Source: Paramesorhizobium salinisoli
GTDB lineage: Bacteria; Pseudomonadota; Alphaproteobacteria; Rhizobiales; Rhizobiaceae
NCBI RefSeq assembly: GCF_003335045.1
Contig: NZ_QOZG01000004.1
Coordinates: 455,423 to 519,422 of the forward strand
Direction of reading: 5' to 3'
Length of the DNA: 64,000 bases
Part shown: positions 17,065-26,258 of the stretch, in pieces
How the letters are laid out: each line of letters begins with the position of its first letter
Numbering within the stretch: the stretch's first letter is position 1
Notes under the pieces: model-generated
What the model was told of the DNA's origin: nothing
The model's database searches: none
What the model saw: only the letters and a program-made list of their open reading frames with translations
Position numbers and translations under genes: made by a program

Positions 17065-17983
17065 CGATAAGATCCTCTTCTTCGCTGACGGGATCGCTGA
17101 TCCGTACGGTGAAATTGATACCCGTCTTGCCAAGTGTGCATTTGAAAAGCGCCTGATTGCCGCTACGCAGACGCACCTGCTCGATGGCGTCCTTCGGCAG
17201 TTTCAGCACCTGGCCGGGCTGCAAGTGCGCGATATCGCCAAGGGTCATCGTACCCTGATGGATGAAAGCCTCGATTCCGACCTTCGCGCGGCTCACCTCC
17301 AGCCGTATCTTCTTGGCCCAGGTCGGGTCCGAATGGGCCGACGGCTGGCGCAGCAGACGAGCGATCGCGTCCTGCATCGGACGATGGCAGGACCGGGGCA
17401 TCAAAAGACGAATGGTTCCGGTCTTGCCTGCCGCCCTGATGGCGAGATTGCAGGAGAAAAGCCGGGACTGGTCGAATTTCTCAAGGTCGAACTCTGCCGT
17501 TTCCAACGGTTCGCCGACATGGAATATCTGCTGCTCTCCGCCGGTGAAGACATGATCGAGAGCACCGGCCATATGAGCGAAGAGCTGGCCCGCGATCTTG
17601 CGCTCCACGCTGGTGAAGGCTTCGGCGGTTTCGTATGAAGCGAAATTGGCGCCTGCTCCGAACAAAGCCTCCAGCCCGGAAAAGATGAAGGCCCGGTCGG
17701 CCACCATGTGGATGGTGCTGCCCCATCTGTCGACCTGGACGGGAACGATCATGCCGTCTTGGGGAATCAGCGCCTCGATTTCAGTTCTTTCGACCGCCTC
17801 CACGCCTGAGAGTTCGGTCTCGACGGCAACTGGGGTGAGTTCCCTCAAGCGCGTTGAGAAGGTGGCTGCCGCGTCCCTGAAGACATGGCTGAGTGATTTC
17901 AGGTCGTCTACCGACATGCCCGCCGCGCGCAATATGCTTTCGGCCAGAACGTCGGGCTTCTTCTCTTGAGCGAAAGCGGTCAT
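17045..17983 (-). CDS. fliM: Flagellar motor switch protein FliM
   Basis: 312 residues. The middle CheC-like domain spans about 50-210. The C-terminal SpoA domain (about 225-300) contains VEAFIHQGTMTLGDIAHLQPGQVLKLP, adapted from the FliN-like fold. The N-terminus MTAFAQEKKPDVLAESIL lacks the usual CheY-binding LSQxEIDALL-type sequence. The gene is 1 bp downstream of motA and overlaps the next gene. It is clearly divergent from enteric FliM, as is usual for rhizobial motors. Confidence 0.9.
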   Translation of the reverse strand: MTAFAQEKKPDVLAESILRAAGMSVDDLKSLSHVFRDAAATFSTRLRELTPVAVETELSGVEAVERTEIEALIPQDGMIVPVQVDRWGSTIHMVADRAFIFSGLEALFGAGANFASYETAEAFTSVERKIAGQLFAHMAGALDHVFTGGEQQIFHVGEPLETAEFDLEKFDQSRLFSCNLAIRAAGKTGTIRLLMPRSCHRPMQDAIARLLRQPSAHSDPTWAKKIRLEVSRAKVGIEAFIHQGTMTLGDIAHLQPGQVLKLPKDAIEQVRLRSGNQALFKCTLGKTGINFTVRISDPVSEEEDLIDELTAG

Positions 17984-17984
17984 C

Positions 17985-18857
17985 TCATGCCGCCTGCTGG
18001 GCCAGTACGCTGGTCAGCGTTTCCTGCTCGACCACGTCGATCGACGGGCGATCATAAGCGGAAATTGTCTTGCGGCCATATTCCAGCGCGATCTGCGGCA
18101 ACGCGCCGTTCATATAGGCAAGCAGCGTTTGCTTGACGATAATATAAAGGCGGTTCTTCTTCTCGCGGACGGTCTTTATCTTGGTCGCGATCGGGCCTAC
18201 CACGGCATAGGAAAAGAAGATGCCGGCGAAGGTTCCGACAAGTGCCGCGCCGATCAGATGCCCCAGCACTTCCGGGGCCTGGTCGAGTGCACCCATGGCC
18301 TTGATGACGCCGAGGACGGCGGCGACGATGCCGAGCGCCGGCAGGCCGTCGGCTACCGCGACCATGGCATGATAGGGCTTCAGCTTGTCACGCGCTATGG
18401 TATGGATTTCCTCGTCCATCAGCGCCTCGATTTCATGCGAGCGGGCATTGCCGATGATGATCAGGCGGCAATAGTCGCAGATGAAACCGGTCAAGTCCTG
18501 ATTCTTCAATACGCTGGGAAATGCCTGGAAAATTGGCGATTCCTGCGGGTTATCGACATGAATCTCGACCTCATTTCGCGACTTTGCGCGCAATTCGCGC
18601 ATCAGGCTGTAGAGAACGCCGAGGATATCGAGATAATCGCGCTGCTTGGGAACGGCGTTGGAGAACGCTTCCATGCAGGCGCGGCCCGTATCCTTGACCG
18701 CCGAAAACGGATTGGCGACGAGGAACGTACCAAGGGCGGCGCCGCAGATGATGACGAATTCCCACGGCTGGACAAGAACGCCAACGTGACCGCCCATGGC
18801 GATGAAGCCGCCAAGCATGCAGCCGAGGGTGACGACGAGGCCGATGATAATGCCCAA
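17985..18857 (-). CDS. motA: Flagellar motor stator protein MotA
   Basis: 290 residues, four membrane helices. The conserved start [22 protein letters not shown] and the pore segment [24 protein letters not shown] are both visible. The only sensible start is TTG at 18855-18857, with a strong AGGAGAAG just upstream; an ATG eight bases from that AGGAG is in another frame. It forms the proton channel with MotB, which is encoded 14 kb away (32381). First gene of the minus-strand switch operon. Confidence 0.95.
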   Translation of the reverse strand: MGIIIGLVVTLGCMLGGFIAMGGHVGVLVQPWEFVIICGAALGTFLVANPFSAVKDTGRACMEAFSNAVPKQRDYLDILGVLYSLMRELRAKSRNEVEIHVDNPQESPIFQAFPSVLKNQDLTGFICDYCRLIIIGNARSHEIEALMDEEIHTIARDKLKPYHAMVAVADGLPALGIVAAVLGVIKAMGALDQAPEVLGHLIGAALVGTFAGIFFSYAVVGPIATKIKTVREKKNRLYIIVKQTLLAYMNGALPQIALEYGRKTISAYDRPSIDVVEQETLTSVLAQQAA

Positions 18858-18913
18858 AACATTCTTCTCCTGCTGACATGTTCGACCGCAGCAATAGAGG
18901 GGGCGGCTTGCGC

Positions 18914-18951
18914 GAAGCTTGCCTCGGCTAAACCAGCTTCGGGCAAGCTTC
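18914..18951. repeat. Palindromic element in divergent motA/flagellar promoter gap
   Basis: GAAGCTTGCC (18914-18923) and GGCAAGCTTC (18942-18951) form a perfect 10-bp inverted repeat with an 18-base loop. Related AAGCTTGCGCG sequences recur at 43116-43144 and 29931-29947, so this may be a small intergenic repeat rather than an operator. Confidence 0.5.
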
Positions 18952-19003
18952 TGGAGCGATAAACGCTGCTATCGATTGAAGGGGCAGTTCGAAGGGCAGG
19001 GGC

Positions 19004-19792
19004 ATGGTCGACACATTGACGGGCTATCGCATGATTGCGTCCAACATGACGCGATCCCTGGCGCGCGTATCGAAGGAACCGGTGGTCGAGCGGGAAACCG
19101 CTTATTACCTGGAGAATATCGGCAAGGTGAAATCGATCGACGATTTCATGGCCGACGACCGTCTTTACCGATACGCCATGAAAGCGCACGGCCTGGAGGA
19201 CATGGCCTATGCCAAGGCTTTCGTGCGCAAGATCCTGACCGAAGGCACAAGCGACGATTCGAGCCTTGCCAACACGCTGACCGACAAGCGCTACAGGGAT
19301 TTCGCCACCACGTTCGATTTCGCCGCGCTCGGCGACAAGACGACTGCTTCCGACAAGGCCAGGCAGGGCGTCGTGGACAAATATGTCCGCCAGACCCTGG
19401 AAGAGGAAGCCGGTGACCAGAACGAGGGCGTGCGCCTTGCGCTTTACTTCGAACGCAAGGCCAAGGGGCTGACCAACGCCTATGAAATCCTGGGCGACAG
19501 GGCACTCCTGACGGTGGTGCAGACGGCGCTCGGAATACCGTCTGCCGTATCCTACGCCGATATCGACAAGCAGGCGCAGAGGATCGAGCAGCGTCTCGAC
19601 ATCAAGTCGCTTTCCGATCCGAAAGAACTGGCAAAGTTCATGACCCGCTTCACGGCGCTGTACGAGATGAACAATCCCTCGATGGGCAGCGCGTCCTCGG
19701 TCGCTTCGCTGCTGCTGGGCGGCACCTCCTCAGTGGGGATCTCGACCGACATCCTGACCACTCTTCAATCCTTCAAACCCGGCGGCAGGTGA
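19004..19792 (+). CDS. DUF1217 flagellar-cluster protein
   Basis: 262 residues, helical, no signal peptide or membrane helix. It has the features of the DUF1217 family found in alphaproteobacterial flagellar clusters (opening TLTGYRMIASNMTRSLARVSKEPVV; LEDMAYAKAFVRKILTEG). The molecular role is not established; position suggests rod or export assembly. First gene of the long plus-strand operon, 7 bp before flgF. The start ATG follows GGGCAGGGGC. Confidence 0.75.
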   Translation: MVDTLTGYRMIASNMTRSLARVSKEPVVERETAYYLENIGKVKSIDDFMADDRLYRYAMKAHGLEDMAYAKAFVRKILTEGTSDDSSLANTLTDKRYRDFATTFDFAALGDKTTASDKARQGVVDKYVRQTLEEEAGDQNEGVRLALYFERKAKGLTNAYEILGDRALLTVVQTALGIPSAVSYADIDKQAQRIEQRLDIKSLSDPKELAKFMTRFTALYEMNNPSMGSASSVASLLLGGTSSVGISTDILTTLQSFKPGGR

Positions 19793-19799
19793 CCGATAC

Positions 19800-20525
19800 A
19801 TGCAGAATTCCATCTATGTCGGACTTTCCTCGCAGATAACGCTGGAGCGCCGGCTCGACGCCATCGCGAACAACGTCGCCAACATGTCGACACCGGGCTT
19901 TCGCGGCGAGGGTACGAAATTCGATTCGCTCGTCTCCATGAAGGCCAGCGACGACGTTCATTTCGCCTCGGCGGGAAAGAGCTATATCCGTACTGAGGCG
20001 GGCCCGATCATCCAGACGGACAATCCGTTCGATGTGGCCGTCAAGGGCGAGGCATGGCTATCGCTCTCCACGCCGCAGGGGCAGGTCTATACGCGCGACG
20101 GGCGGATGCAGATGACGCCGGAGGGCGAGTTGCGCTCGGTCATGGGGCATCCGGTGCTCGATGCGGGCGGCCAGCCTCTCATCATCAACCCCAATGGCGG
20201 CGCGCCGAAGATTTCGTCGGACGGCGCAATCTATCAGAATGGCGCGCAGGTCGGTGCGATCGGGCTCTTCTCCATCGCGCCTGAGGCCAAGCTGACCTAT
20301 GCTGGAAACTCTGCCGTCATCCCCGATGTTGCGGCGCAGGCGGTGGTGGACGATGCCAGTGTCGGAGTGGTGCAGGGGGCGATCGAAGGCTCCAATGTCG
20401 ATGGCGTGACCGAAATGACGCGGCTCATCAGCGTCAGCCGCGCTTTCGAGCAGGTGGATGCGCTGCTGCGGCAGCAGGAAAATACGCTGACTGACGCTGT
20501 CAAGACGCTCGGCTCGAAAGCGTGA
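19800..20525 (+). CDS. flgF: Flagellar proximal rod protein FlgF
   Basis: 241 residues. N-terminal rod-type heptad region ERRLDAIANNVANMSTPGF and C-terminal VDGVTEMTRLISVSRAFEQVD match the FlgF/FlgG rod family. The shorter length and the position before fliI, with flgG elsewhere (23753), support FlgF. The stop codon overlaps the fliI start (TGATG). Confidence 0.92.
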   Translation: MQNSIYVGLSSQITLERRLDAIANNVANMSTPGFRGEGTKFDSLVSMKASDDVHFASAGKSYIRTEAGPIIQTDNPFDVAVKGEAWLSLSTPQGQVYTRDGRMQMTPEGELRSVMGHPVLDAGGQPLIINPNGGAPKISSDGAIYQNGAQVGAIGLFSIAPEAKLTYAGNSAVIPDVAAQAVVDDASVGVVQGAIEGSNVDGVTEMTRLISVSRAFEQVDALLRQQENTLTDAVKTLGSKA

Positions 20526-21913
20526 TGGCCGGAACTGCCGACCTGTTGCCCACGGCAAGCCTTTCGTCTGTTGCGGGATTGCCGCTGGAACGGCTGGTGG
20601 CGTTCGTGCGCCGCGAATGCTCGGCCCCGTCGCCGCTGGTCGGCATTGGCGGCACGGTCAACGATGTTTCGCGCTCGGTGATCGCGGTACGCGGCATCTC
20701 GCAGACGGCGACGCTCGGCGACGGCGTGCTGATGCGTTGCGGGCCAGGGCTCACGCGCGGCGAGATCATCCGTGTGGCGGAAAGCCATGTGCTGATCAAG
20801 CCGTTCGACGATCGCGCGGTGCCGGTTCTCGGCGCGCCGGTCTTTCCCGATGGCGCATTGCGCATCGCCCCTTCGCCCGAATGGAAGGGCAGGGTCATCG
20901 ATGCCCTGGGAATGCCGCTCGACGGTAAAGGACCTCTCGTGCCGGGTCGTGTGCCCATGCCGGCGGATCGCTCGCCGCCGGCCGCGATGCGTCGGGCGCG
21001 GGTGGACACGGGTTTGCGCACCGGCGTCAATGTCATCGATATCTTCACACCGATGTGCTTCGGCCAGCGACTGGGCATCTTCGCGGGATCGGGCGTCGGC
21101 AAATCGACGCTGCTGGCGATGATGACCAAGGCCACGGATTTCGACACGGTGGTGCTGGCGCTGACGGGAGAGCGCGGGCGCGAAGTGCGCGACATGCTGG
21201 ACGATACCATGGCTGGTAAGCTCGGCAAGACAATCACGGTGGTCGCCACCGGCGACGAGAGCCCGATGATGCGTCGGCTCGCACCCAACACAGCAACGGC
21301 CATCGCCGAATATTTTCGCGACCGGGGCGAAAACGTTCTGCTGATCGTCGATTCTATCACCCGCTTCGCGCATGCGGCGCGCGAGGTAGCGATTGCGGCG
21401 GAGGAGCCGCCGGTTTCACGCGGCTATCCGCCTAGCGTCTTCAGCCAGCTTCCGCGTCTTCTCGAACGGGCCGGTCCCGGACTGGAAGGGGGCGGCACGA
21501 TCACCGGCATCTATTCGGTGCTCGTCGACGGCGACGATCACAATGATCCGGTATCGGACGCAATCCGCGGCACGCTCGACGGGCATATCGTGCTCGACCG
21601 GGGCATAGCGGCGCAGGGTCGTTACCCGGCGGTGGATGTTCCAGGCTCCGTCTCGCGGCTTGCACAGCATGGCTGGACGCCTGAGCAGAAGAAGCTCGTC
21701 ACCCAATTGCGTGGGCTGATCGCGCGTTTCGAGGAGACGCGCGACCTGCGCGCCATCGGCGCCTATCAAGCGGGCAATGACGGCTTTCTCGACCAGGCGG
21801 TGACGCTGGTGCCAAAAATCTACGAGGCGATGCAGCAGACGCCCGACATGCCGGTTTCGATCGATCCCTACAATGATCTTGCTGCCGCCCTGCGCGGCAA
21901 GGAGAATGCATGA
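20525..21913 (+). CDS. fliI: Flagellar export ATPase FliI
   Basis: 462 residues. Walker A GSGVGKST is at 188-195, ALTGERGREVRD at about 214-225, Walker B-like VLLIVDSITRFAHAAREVA, and the PPSVFSQLPRLLERAG segment. It hydrolyses ATP to support substrate unfolding and entry into the export gate. Preferred start is the ATG overlapping the flgF stop. A candidate partner FliH is encoded at 31716. Confidence 0.96.
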   Translation: MAGTADLLPTASLSSVAGLPLERLVAFVRRECSAPSPLVGIGGTVNDVSRSVIAVRGISQTATLGDGVLMRCGPGLTRGEIIRVAESHVLIKPFDDRAVPVLGAPVFPDGALRIAPSPEWKGRVIDALGMPLDGKGPLVPGRVPMPADRSPPAAMRRARVDTGLRTGVNVIDIFTPMCFGQRLGIFAGSGVGKSTLLAMMTKATDFDTVVLALTGERGREVRDMLDDTMAGKLGKTITVVATGDESPMMRRLAPNTATAIAEYFRDRGENVLLIVDSITRFAHAAREVAIAAEEPPVSRGYPPSVFSQLPRLLERAGPGLEGGGTITGIYSVLVDGDDHNDPVSDAIRGTLDGHIVLDRGIAAQGRYPAVDVPGSVSRLAQHGWTPEQKKLVTQLRGLIARFEETRDLRAIGAYQAGNDGFLDQAVTLVPKIYEAMQQTPDMPVSIDPYNDLAAALRGKENA

Positions 21914-22485
21914 GCCGCGAAGAACAGAAGAACGTCCCGCCTCCCGCTCAACCCACGTCCTGGCCGCCTGCACCGGCAAAAAAGATCGACAGCTATCTGA
22001 AGGCAGCAGGGGTGGCGCTTGCCGCCGGCTGCGCCATGCTGCCCTTCGTCGTCTATCTCGATCGCGTCGAGCCGCCACAGCAAAATGCTGCGCCAAAGAA
22101 TGTCCGCGATCCGCTGGACCGGTCGAAACAGACCGTCTTTCGCCGGATGAATCCGTTTGCTCCGTCCGAGACCGTCGCGGCAAAGCCCGAGCTCGATCCC
22201 AATCCAACCGGCGCCACCATGTCGAACGGCAAGGGACAGCCGCGGGCCGCGGGAGCGGAAGAGGCGTCGCCCGACAAGCAGCCTTTTCCGGGCAAACCGG
22301 TATTCCTGCTGCGCGAGGTGGTCGGCGGCATGGCGATGATCGAAGATGGCGCGGGTTACTGGTTCGTGGAAAAGGGCTCGCTGCTTCCCGATGGCAGTAC
22401 GCTCACCGCGCTGAGCCGAAGCGACGGGGCCGGCACCTGGCAGCTCAAGACCTCAACGGGTGATGTGATCGAACAGACCCAATAG
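21910..22485 (+). CDS. Single-pass membrane protein of unknown function after fliI
   Basis: 191 residues, not recognised. A short Pro-rich cytoplasmic N-terminus, one membrane helix at about residues 29-48, a low-complexity Pro/Ala/Lys linker (50-120), then a compact beta-rich C-terminal domain (about 125-185) with VFLLREVVGGMAMIEDGAGYWFV. It overlaps fliI by 4 bases (ATGA), in the slot where many bacteria have fliJ, but its topology does not fit FliJ. Probably a flagellar accessory protein with a periplasmic domain (inference). Confidence 0.65.
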   Translation: MSREEQKNVPPPAQPTSWPPAPAKKIDSYLKAAGVALAAGCAMLPFVVYLDRVEPPQQNAAPKNVRDPLDRSKQTVFRRMNPFAPSETVAAKPELDPNPTGATMSNGKGQPRAAGAEEASPDKQPFPGKPVFLLREVVGGMAMIEDGAGYWFVEKGSLLPDGSTLTALSRSDGAGTWQLKTSTGDVIEQTQ

Positions 22486-22541
22486 AAACGTTCGCCTCAA
22501 GAACATACCGGCACAAGTCTCGCGCAAGATTCGGCGCATAG

Positions 22542-22559
22542 GTTAACGAAAGTTAAACG
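22542..22559. promoter_or_regulatory. Tandem GTTAAM repeat upstream of flgB
   Basis: GTTAACGAAAGTTAAACG contains two GTTAAM units exactly 10 bp apart, one helical turn. OmpR-family regulators bind such direct repeats; FtcR (36921) is of this family. A similar pair occurs upstream of ftcR itself. Assignment to FtcR is inference. Confidence 0.4.
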
Positions 22560-22582
22560 GGGTAAGGCAGGCGGATAGAATC

Positions 22583-22963
22583 ATGGGGCCGATTCATCTC
22601 TTCGATCTGGCTTCACGGCAGGCGCAATGGCTTTCCGTGAAGGAGGCAGCGATTTCGAGCAATGTGGCGAACGCCAATACGCCCGGCTTCAAAGCGCGCG
22701 ATGTCGATCCGTTCAGCGATGTCCTGGAAAAAACGCAGCTCAGCATGGCGGCGACCGATCCGCACCATCTCGAAGTCAATGCCACCGGCATCAGCGCCGT
22801 TCAGATGCGTCAGGACAACATCATCGAGACCACCCATTCCGGCAATACCGTCAGTCTTGAGCAAGAAATGATCAAGGCCGGCGAAGTCAGCCGCGATTTC
22901 TCCCTCAATACCAGCATCGTCAAGGCATTCCATCGCATGATGCTGACCGCGGTGAAGGGATAG
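22583..22963 (+). CDS. flgB: Flagellar basal-body rod protein FlgB
   Basis: 126 residues, full length for the family. N-terminal rod motif ISSNVANANTPGFKARDVDPF and C-terminal VSRDFSLNTSIVKAFHRMMLTAVKG. It forms the proximal rod with FlgC, FlgF and FliE. The 97-bp gap before it carries a tandem GTTAAM repeat, so a promoter may lie here. FlgC follows after 3 bp. Confidence 0.95.
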   Translation: MGPIHLFDLASRQAQWLSVKEAAISSNVANANTPGFKARDVDPFSDVLEKTQLSMAATDPHHLEVNATGISAVQMRQDNIIETTHSGNTVSLEQEMIKAGEVSRDFSLNTSIVKAFHRMMLTAVKG

Positions 22964-22966
22964 ACC

Positions 22967-23386
22967 ATGGCCGATCCCATCATCAGCGCGTTGAAGGTGG
23001 CGGCGTCGGGTCTCGACGCGCAATCGACACGACTGCGCATCGTCGCCGAGAACATGGCCAACGCCCAGTCGACGGGCAAGACGCCTGATGCTGATCCATA
23101 CCGGCGCAAGACGGTTTCGTTCCGAACCGAACTCGAGCGCACGACCGGAACGCAGGAGGTTCGCGTCGCCGAGGTCGGCACCGATTCCTCCCCTTTCGTC
23201 GAGCAATATGATCCGAGCCATCCGGCGGCGGATGCGAGAGGCTATGTCAAATATCCCAACGTCAACATGGTGGTCGAGATGGCCGACATGCGGGAGGCAA
23301 ACCGTTCGTATGAAGCCAATCTCCAGGTGATCAAGCAGGCACGCGAGATGATCGCCATGACCATCGACCTTTTGAGGAACTCGTGA
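22967..23386 (+). CDS. flgC: Flagellar basal-body rod protein FlgC
   Basis: 139 residues. N-terminal [37 protein letters not shown] and C-terminal [21 protein letters not shown] are FlgC signatures, here read at residues 7-45 and about 100-120. A rod component, in a normal flgB-flgC-fliE arrangement. The stop overlaps the fliE start (TGATG). Confidence 0.95.
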   Translation: MADPIISALKVAASGLDAQSTRLRIVAENMANAQSTGKTPDADPYRRKTVSFRTELERTTGTQEVRVAEVGTDSSPFVEQYDPSHPAADARGYVKYPNVNMVVEMADMREANRSYEANLQVIKQAREMIAMTIDLLRNS

Positions 23387-23736
23387 TGATTGATTCGTTG
23401 TTGAGCGTTTCCACCCGCAACGCCCTGTCGAGCCTGTCGGAAGCCGTCGGTGAAGCCGGTGCGGCGGGCGCCATCGCTCCCGCAAAGCCGTCCGCTGCCG
23501 GTCAGCCTTCGGTCGGCGGCGCCTCGTTCGGGGACGTGCTGTCGCAACTGACGGGATCAATGGGCGACAAGATCAGGAATGCCGAGGCAATGTCGATTTC
23601 CAGCATGACCGGCGACGTGCCAACCCGCGAAGTGGTCAATTCGGTCATGGAGGCCGAGCAGTCGCTGCAGACGGCCATCGCCATCCGCGACAAGATCGTC
23701 CAGGCCTATCTCGAAATCAGCCGGATGCAGATCTAG
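23386..23736 (+). CDS. fliE: Flagellar hook-basal body protein FliE
   Basis: 116 residues. The C-terminal region ([30 protein letters not shown]) is the conserved FliE part. FliE joins the MS ring (FliF) to the rod. The ATG at 23386 overlaps the flgC stop; a GTG one codon upstream is also in frame. FlgG follows after 16 bp. Confidence 0.93.
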   Translation: MIDSLLSVSTRNALSSLSEAVGEAGAAGAIAPAKPSAAGQPSVGGASFGDVLSQLTGSMGDKIRNAEAMSISSMTGDVPTREVVNSVMEAEQSLQTAIAIRDKIVQAYLEISRMQI

Positions 23737-23752
23737 GCTTGAGGAAAACACC

Positions 23753-24541
23753 ATGAAAGCGCTCACCATCGCGGCAACGGGCATGAATGCCCAGCAGCTC
23801 AATCTCGAAGTCATCGCCAATAATATCGCCAATATCAACACGACCGGGTTCAAGCGTGCGCGGGCGGAATTCTCCGACCTGATCTACCAGGCTGAGCGAA
23901 CGGCTGGCGTGCCGAACCGCGCCAACCAGAACATCGTGCCCGAGGGCGCGCTGGTCGGGCTCGGCGTGCAGACGGCGGCGGTGCGCAACCTGCATATCCA
24001 GGGCAGCCTGTCGCAGACCGGCAATCCGCTCGATGTCGCGCTGACCGGGAATGGCTGGTTCCAGATCCAGAGCCCGACGGGTGAGACGTTCTATACGCGG
24101 GCAGGCGCCTTCAACAAGAATGCCGATGGGCTACTCGTCACAATCGACGGCAATCCGGTGGAGCCGGCTATCACCATCCCGGCCGGAGCGGTGGAGGTAA
24201 CGATCTCGGAATCCGGGCAAGTCTTCGCCAAGCTGCAGGATCAGGTCCAGCAGGTCGATCTCGGCCAATTGACGCTGGCCAATTTCACCAATGAGGCGGG
24301 GCTCGAACCGCTCGGCGACAATCTCTATCGCGAGACCGAAGCGTCAGGCGCACCGATTGTCGGCGTTCCCGGAGATCCGGGTTTTGCCACTTTGACGCAG
24401 CGCTATCTCGAAGCGTCCAATGTCGATCCGGTCAAGGAAATCACCGAGCTGATCACGGCGCAGCGCGCCTATGAAATGAACTCCAAGGTGATCCAGGCGG
24501 CGGACGAAATGGCTGCGGTCGTTTCGAAGAATTTGCGCTGA
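23753..24541 (+). CDS. flgG: Flagellar distal rod protein FlgG
   Basis: 262 residues, standard length. [25 protein letters not shown] at about 12-36, and [28 protein letters not shown] near the C-terminus, are typical FlgG. It forms the distal rod through the peptidoglycan and outer-membrane rings. The motif [17 protein letters not shown] is also canonical. Confidence 0.96.
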   Translation: MKALTIAATGMNAQQLNLEVIANNIANINTTGFKRARAEFSDLIYQAERTAGVPNRANQNIVPEGALVGLGVQTAAVRNLHIQGSLSQTGNPLDVALTGNGWFQIQSPTGETFYTRAGAFNKNADGLLVTIDGNPVEPAITIPAGAVEVTISESGQVFAKLQDQVQQVDLGQLTLANFTNEAGLEPLGDNLYRETEASGAPIVGVPGDPGFATLTQRYLEASNVDPVKEITELITAQRAYEMNSKVIQAADEMAAVVSKNLR

Positions 24542-24552
24542 CGGAGGCTCTG

Positions 24553-25041
24553 ATGACTTGGGGAAAGGCGAGGCGTAAAATGGCAAGGCTGTGGACCGCT
24601 GCACTGGCAGGCATCGCGGCGTTTGCCTTTGCGCCCGCCGCCCTTGCCGACCGTATCTCGTTCGTGGTGCCGTCCGCCGTCATCTATCCCGGGCAGACGG
24701 TGGGGGATACCGCGCTTCTGGAAAAGCAGTTCACCATCCGGGCGGAGGCGGCGGGGCAATATGCGCTGACGCCGGACCAGGTTACGGGGAAGATCGCGCG
24801 GCGCACGCTCTTGCCGGGAAAGCCGATCCTGATCGGCGCGTTGGGCGAACCCTCGCTGGTCAAACGCGGCGTGCCCGCGCCTCTGGTCTATACGGCGGGC
24901 GGACTGACGATTACCGCGATGGGGACGCCGCTGGAGCCCGGTTCTGCCGGTGATTTCGTCAAGGTGCGCAATATCGATAGCGGATTGATCGTTTCCGGCA
25001 CAGTCCAGGCTGACGGCAAGATACAGGTGGGAATGCAGTGA
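24553..25041 (+). CDS. flgA: P-ring assembly chaperone FlgA
   Basis: 162 residues, short form common in rhizobia. The signal peptide has a probable cleavage after PAALA (about residue 32). A C-terminal SAF-type domain includes RRTLLPGKPILIGALGEPSLVKRG and VRNIDSGLIVSGTVQADG. GGAGG five bases before the ATG supports the start. It acts in the periplasm to help FlgI polymerise, and flgI follows with a GTGA overlap. Confidence 0.9.
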   Translation: MTWGKARRKMARLWTAALAGIAAFAFAPAALADRISFVVPSAVIYPGQTVGDTALLEKQFTIRAEAAGQYALTPDQVTGKIARRTLLPGKPILIGALGEPSLVKRGVPAPLVYTAGGLTITAMGTPLEPGSAGDFVKVRNIDSGLIVSGTVQADGKIQVGMQ

Positions 25042-26258
25042 AGCGGAGCATTTCTGTCCTTGTCGCGCTCATGATGGGCATGTCGCCGCTGATGGCGGAC
25101 GAATCCTCGCGCAAGGCCGGGGACTTTTTTTCTGCCGCGGAAGCTGACGCCGATTGGCTCGGCTCGGGCGGCAATCCCTCGAAAATGGCCTATTCCGATC
25201 TCGGCAAGGGCGGCGTGGTCGCGCGGCTGAAGGATATCGCCACCATTCAAGGCGTGCGCGAGAACCAGCTTGTCGGCTATGGCTTGGTCATCGGCCTGAA
25301 GGGAAGTGGCGACAGCCTGCGAAACTCGCCTTTCACCGAGCAGTCGATGCGCGCCATGCTCGACAATCTGGGCATCAGCGCGCCGAGCGGCGCGACACGT
25401 TCGAAGAATACCGCGGCGGTCATCGTCACCGCCAACCTGCCGGCGTTCGCAGGCGTGGGGTCGCGCATTGACGTAACCGTTTCCTCGCTTGGCGACGCCT
25501 CGTCGCTGCAGGGCGGGACATTGGTCATGACGCCACTGACGGGCGCGGACAGCGAAATCTATGCCGTCGCGCAAGGCAATATGATTGTTTCCGGCTTCTC
25601 CGCCGAAGGTCAGGCGGAAACACTGACGCAGGGCGTGCCAACCAGCGGGCGCATTCCAAACGGTGCTCTCGTGGAGCGCGAGGTGAAGGGTAATTTCGGC
25701 AAGGAAGGCGAGCTCGTCGTCGAATTGCGCGATCCCGATTTCACCACGGCTATCCGGGTCACCGATACGATCAACATCTTCGCCAAGCGCCGTTACGGCC
25801 AGCCGGTGGCGAAGGAGCGCGATGCCAAGTCGATCCGGCTGCGCAAGCCGAAGAATGTGACCGCCGCCCGGTTTCTGGCGGAACTCGAAGGCCTGCCGGT
25901 GGCGACCGACGAGATCGCCCGCGTGGTGGTCGACGAGCGTACCGGCACCGTCGTCATCGGCGACAAGGTGCGCATCTCGAGAGTTGCCATCAGCCATGGC
26001 AGCCTGACGGTGCGCGTCACCGAAACGCCTGTGATCTCGCAGCCGGAGCCGTTTTCCGACGGCGTGACGGCGGTGGAGCCGACGACGAATATAGCGGCTA
26101 GCGAACAGCAATCGAAGATTGGCGTGCTTTCCGGCACCAACCTGGAGAATCTCGTCAAAGGGCTCAACCAGATCGGCATGAAGCCGACGGGGATCATCGC
26201 GATCCTGCAGGCGATCAAGACATCCGGCGCTCTGCATGCTGAACTGGTGGTGCAATGA
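25038..26258 (+). CDS. flgI: Flagellar P-ring protein FlgI
   Basis: 406 residues including an N-terminal export signal. Conserved stretches include RLKDIATIQGVRENQLVGYG (about 70-89) and the C-terminal LVKGLNQIGMKPTGIIAILQ. It forms the ring in the peptidoglycan layer. The start is GTG, overlapping the flgA stop, with AGGTGGG upstream. The next gene, motE, overlaps the stop by 4 bases. Confidence 0.95.
   Translation: MKRSISVLVALMMGMSPLMADESSRKAGDFFSAAEADADWLGSGGNPSKMAYSDLGKGGVVARLKDIATIQGVRENQLVGYGLVIGLKGSGDSLRNSPFTEQSMRAMLDNLGISAPSGATRSKNTAAVIVTANLPAFAGVGSRIDVTVSSLGDASSLQGGTLVMTPLTGADSEIYAVAQGNMIVSGFSAEGQAETLTQGVPTSGRIPNGALVEREVKGNFGKEGELVVELRDPDFTTAIRVTDTINIFAKRRYGQPVAKERDAKSIRLRKPKNVTAARFLAELEGLPVATDEIARVVVDERTGTVVIGDKVRISRVAISHGSLTVRVTETPVISQPEPFSDGVTAVEPTTNIAASEQQSKIGVLSGTNLENLVKGLNQIGMKPTGIIAILQAIKTSGALHAELVVQ

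Noticed and set aside
18858..18894. ATG with strong AGGAG upstream of motA
   Set aside because: The ATG at 18860-18862 (minus strand) is in a different frame and would give an Arg/His-rich peptide; the conserved MotA N-terminus needs the TTG at 18857.
20297..21373. Overlapping minus-strand frames opposite fliI and flgF
   Set aside because: No ribosome-binding site and Arg/Asp/His-rich translations typical of antisense shadows.
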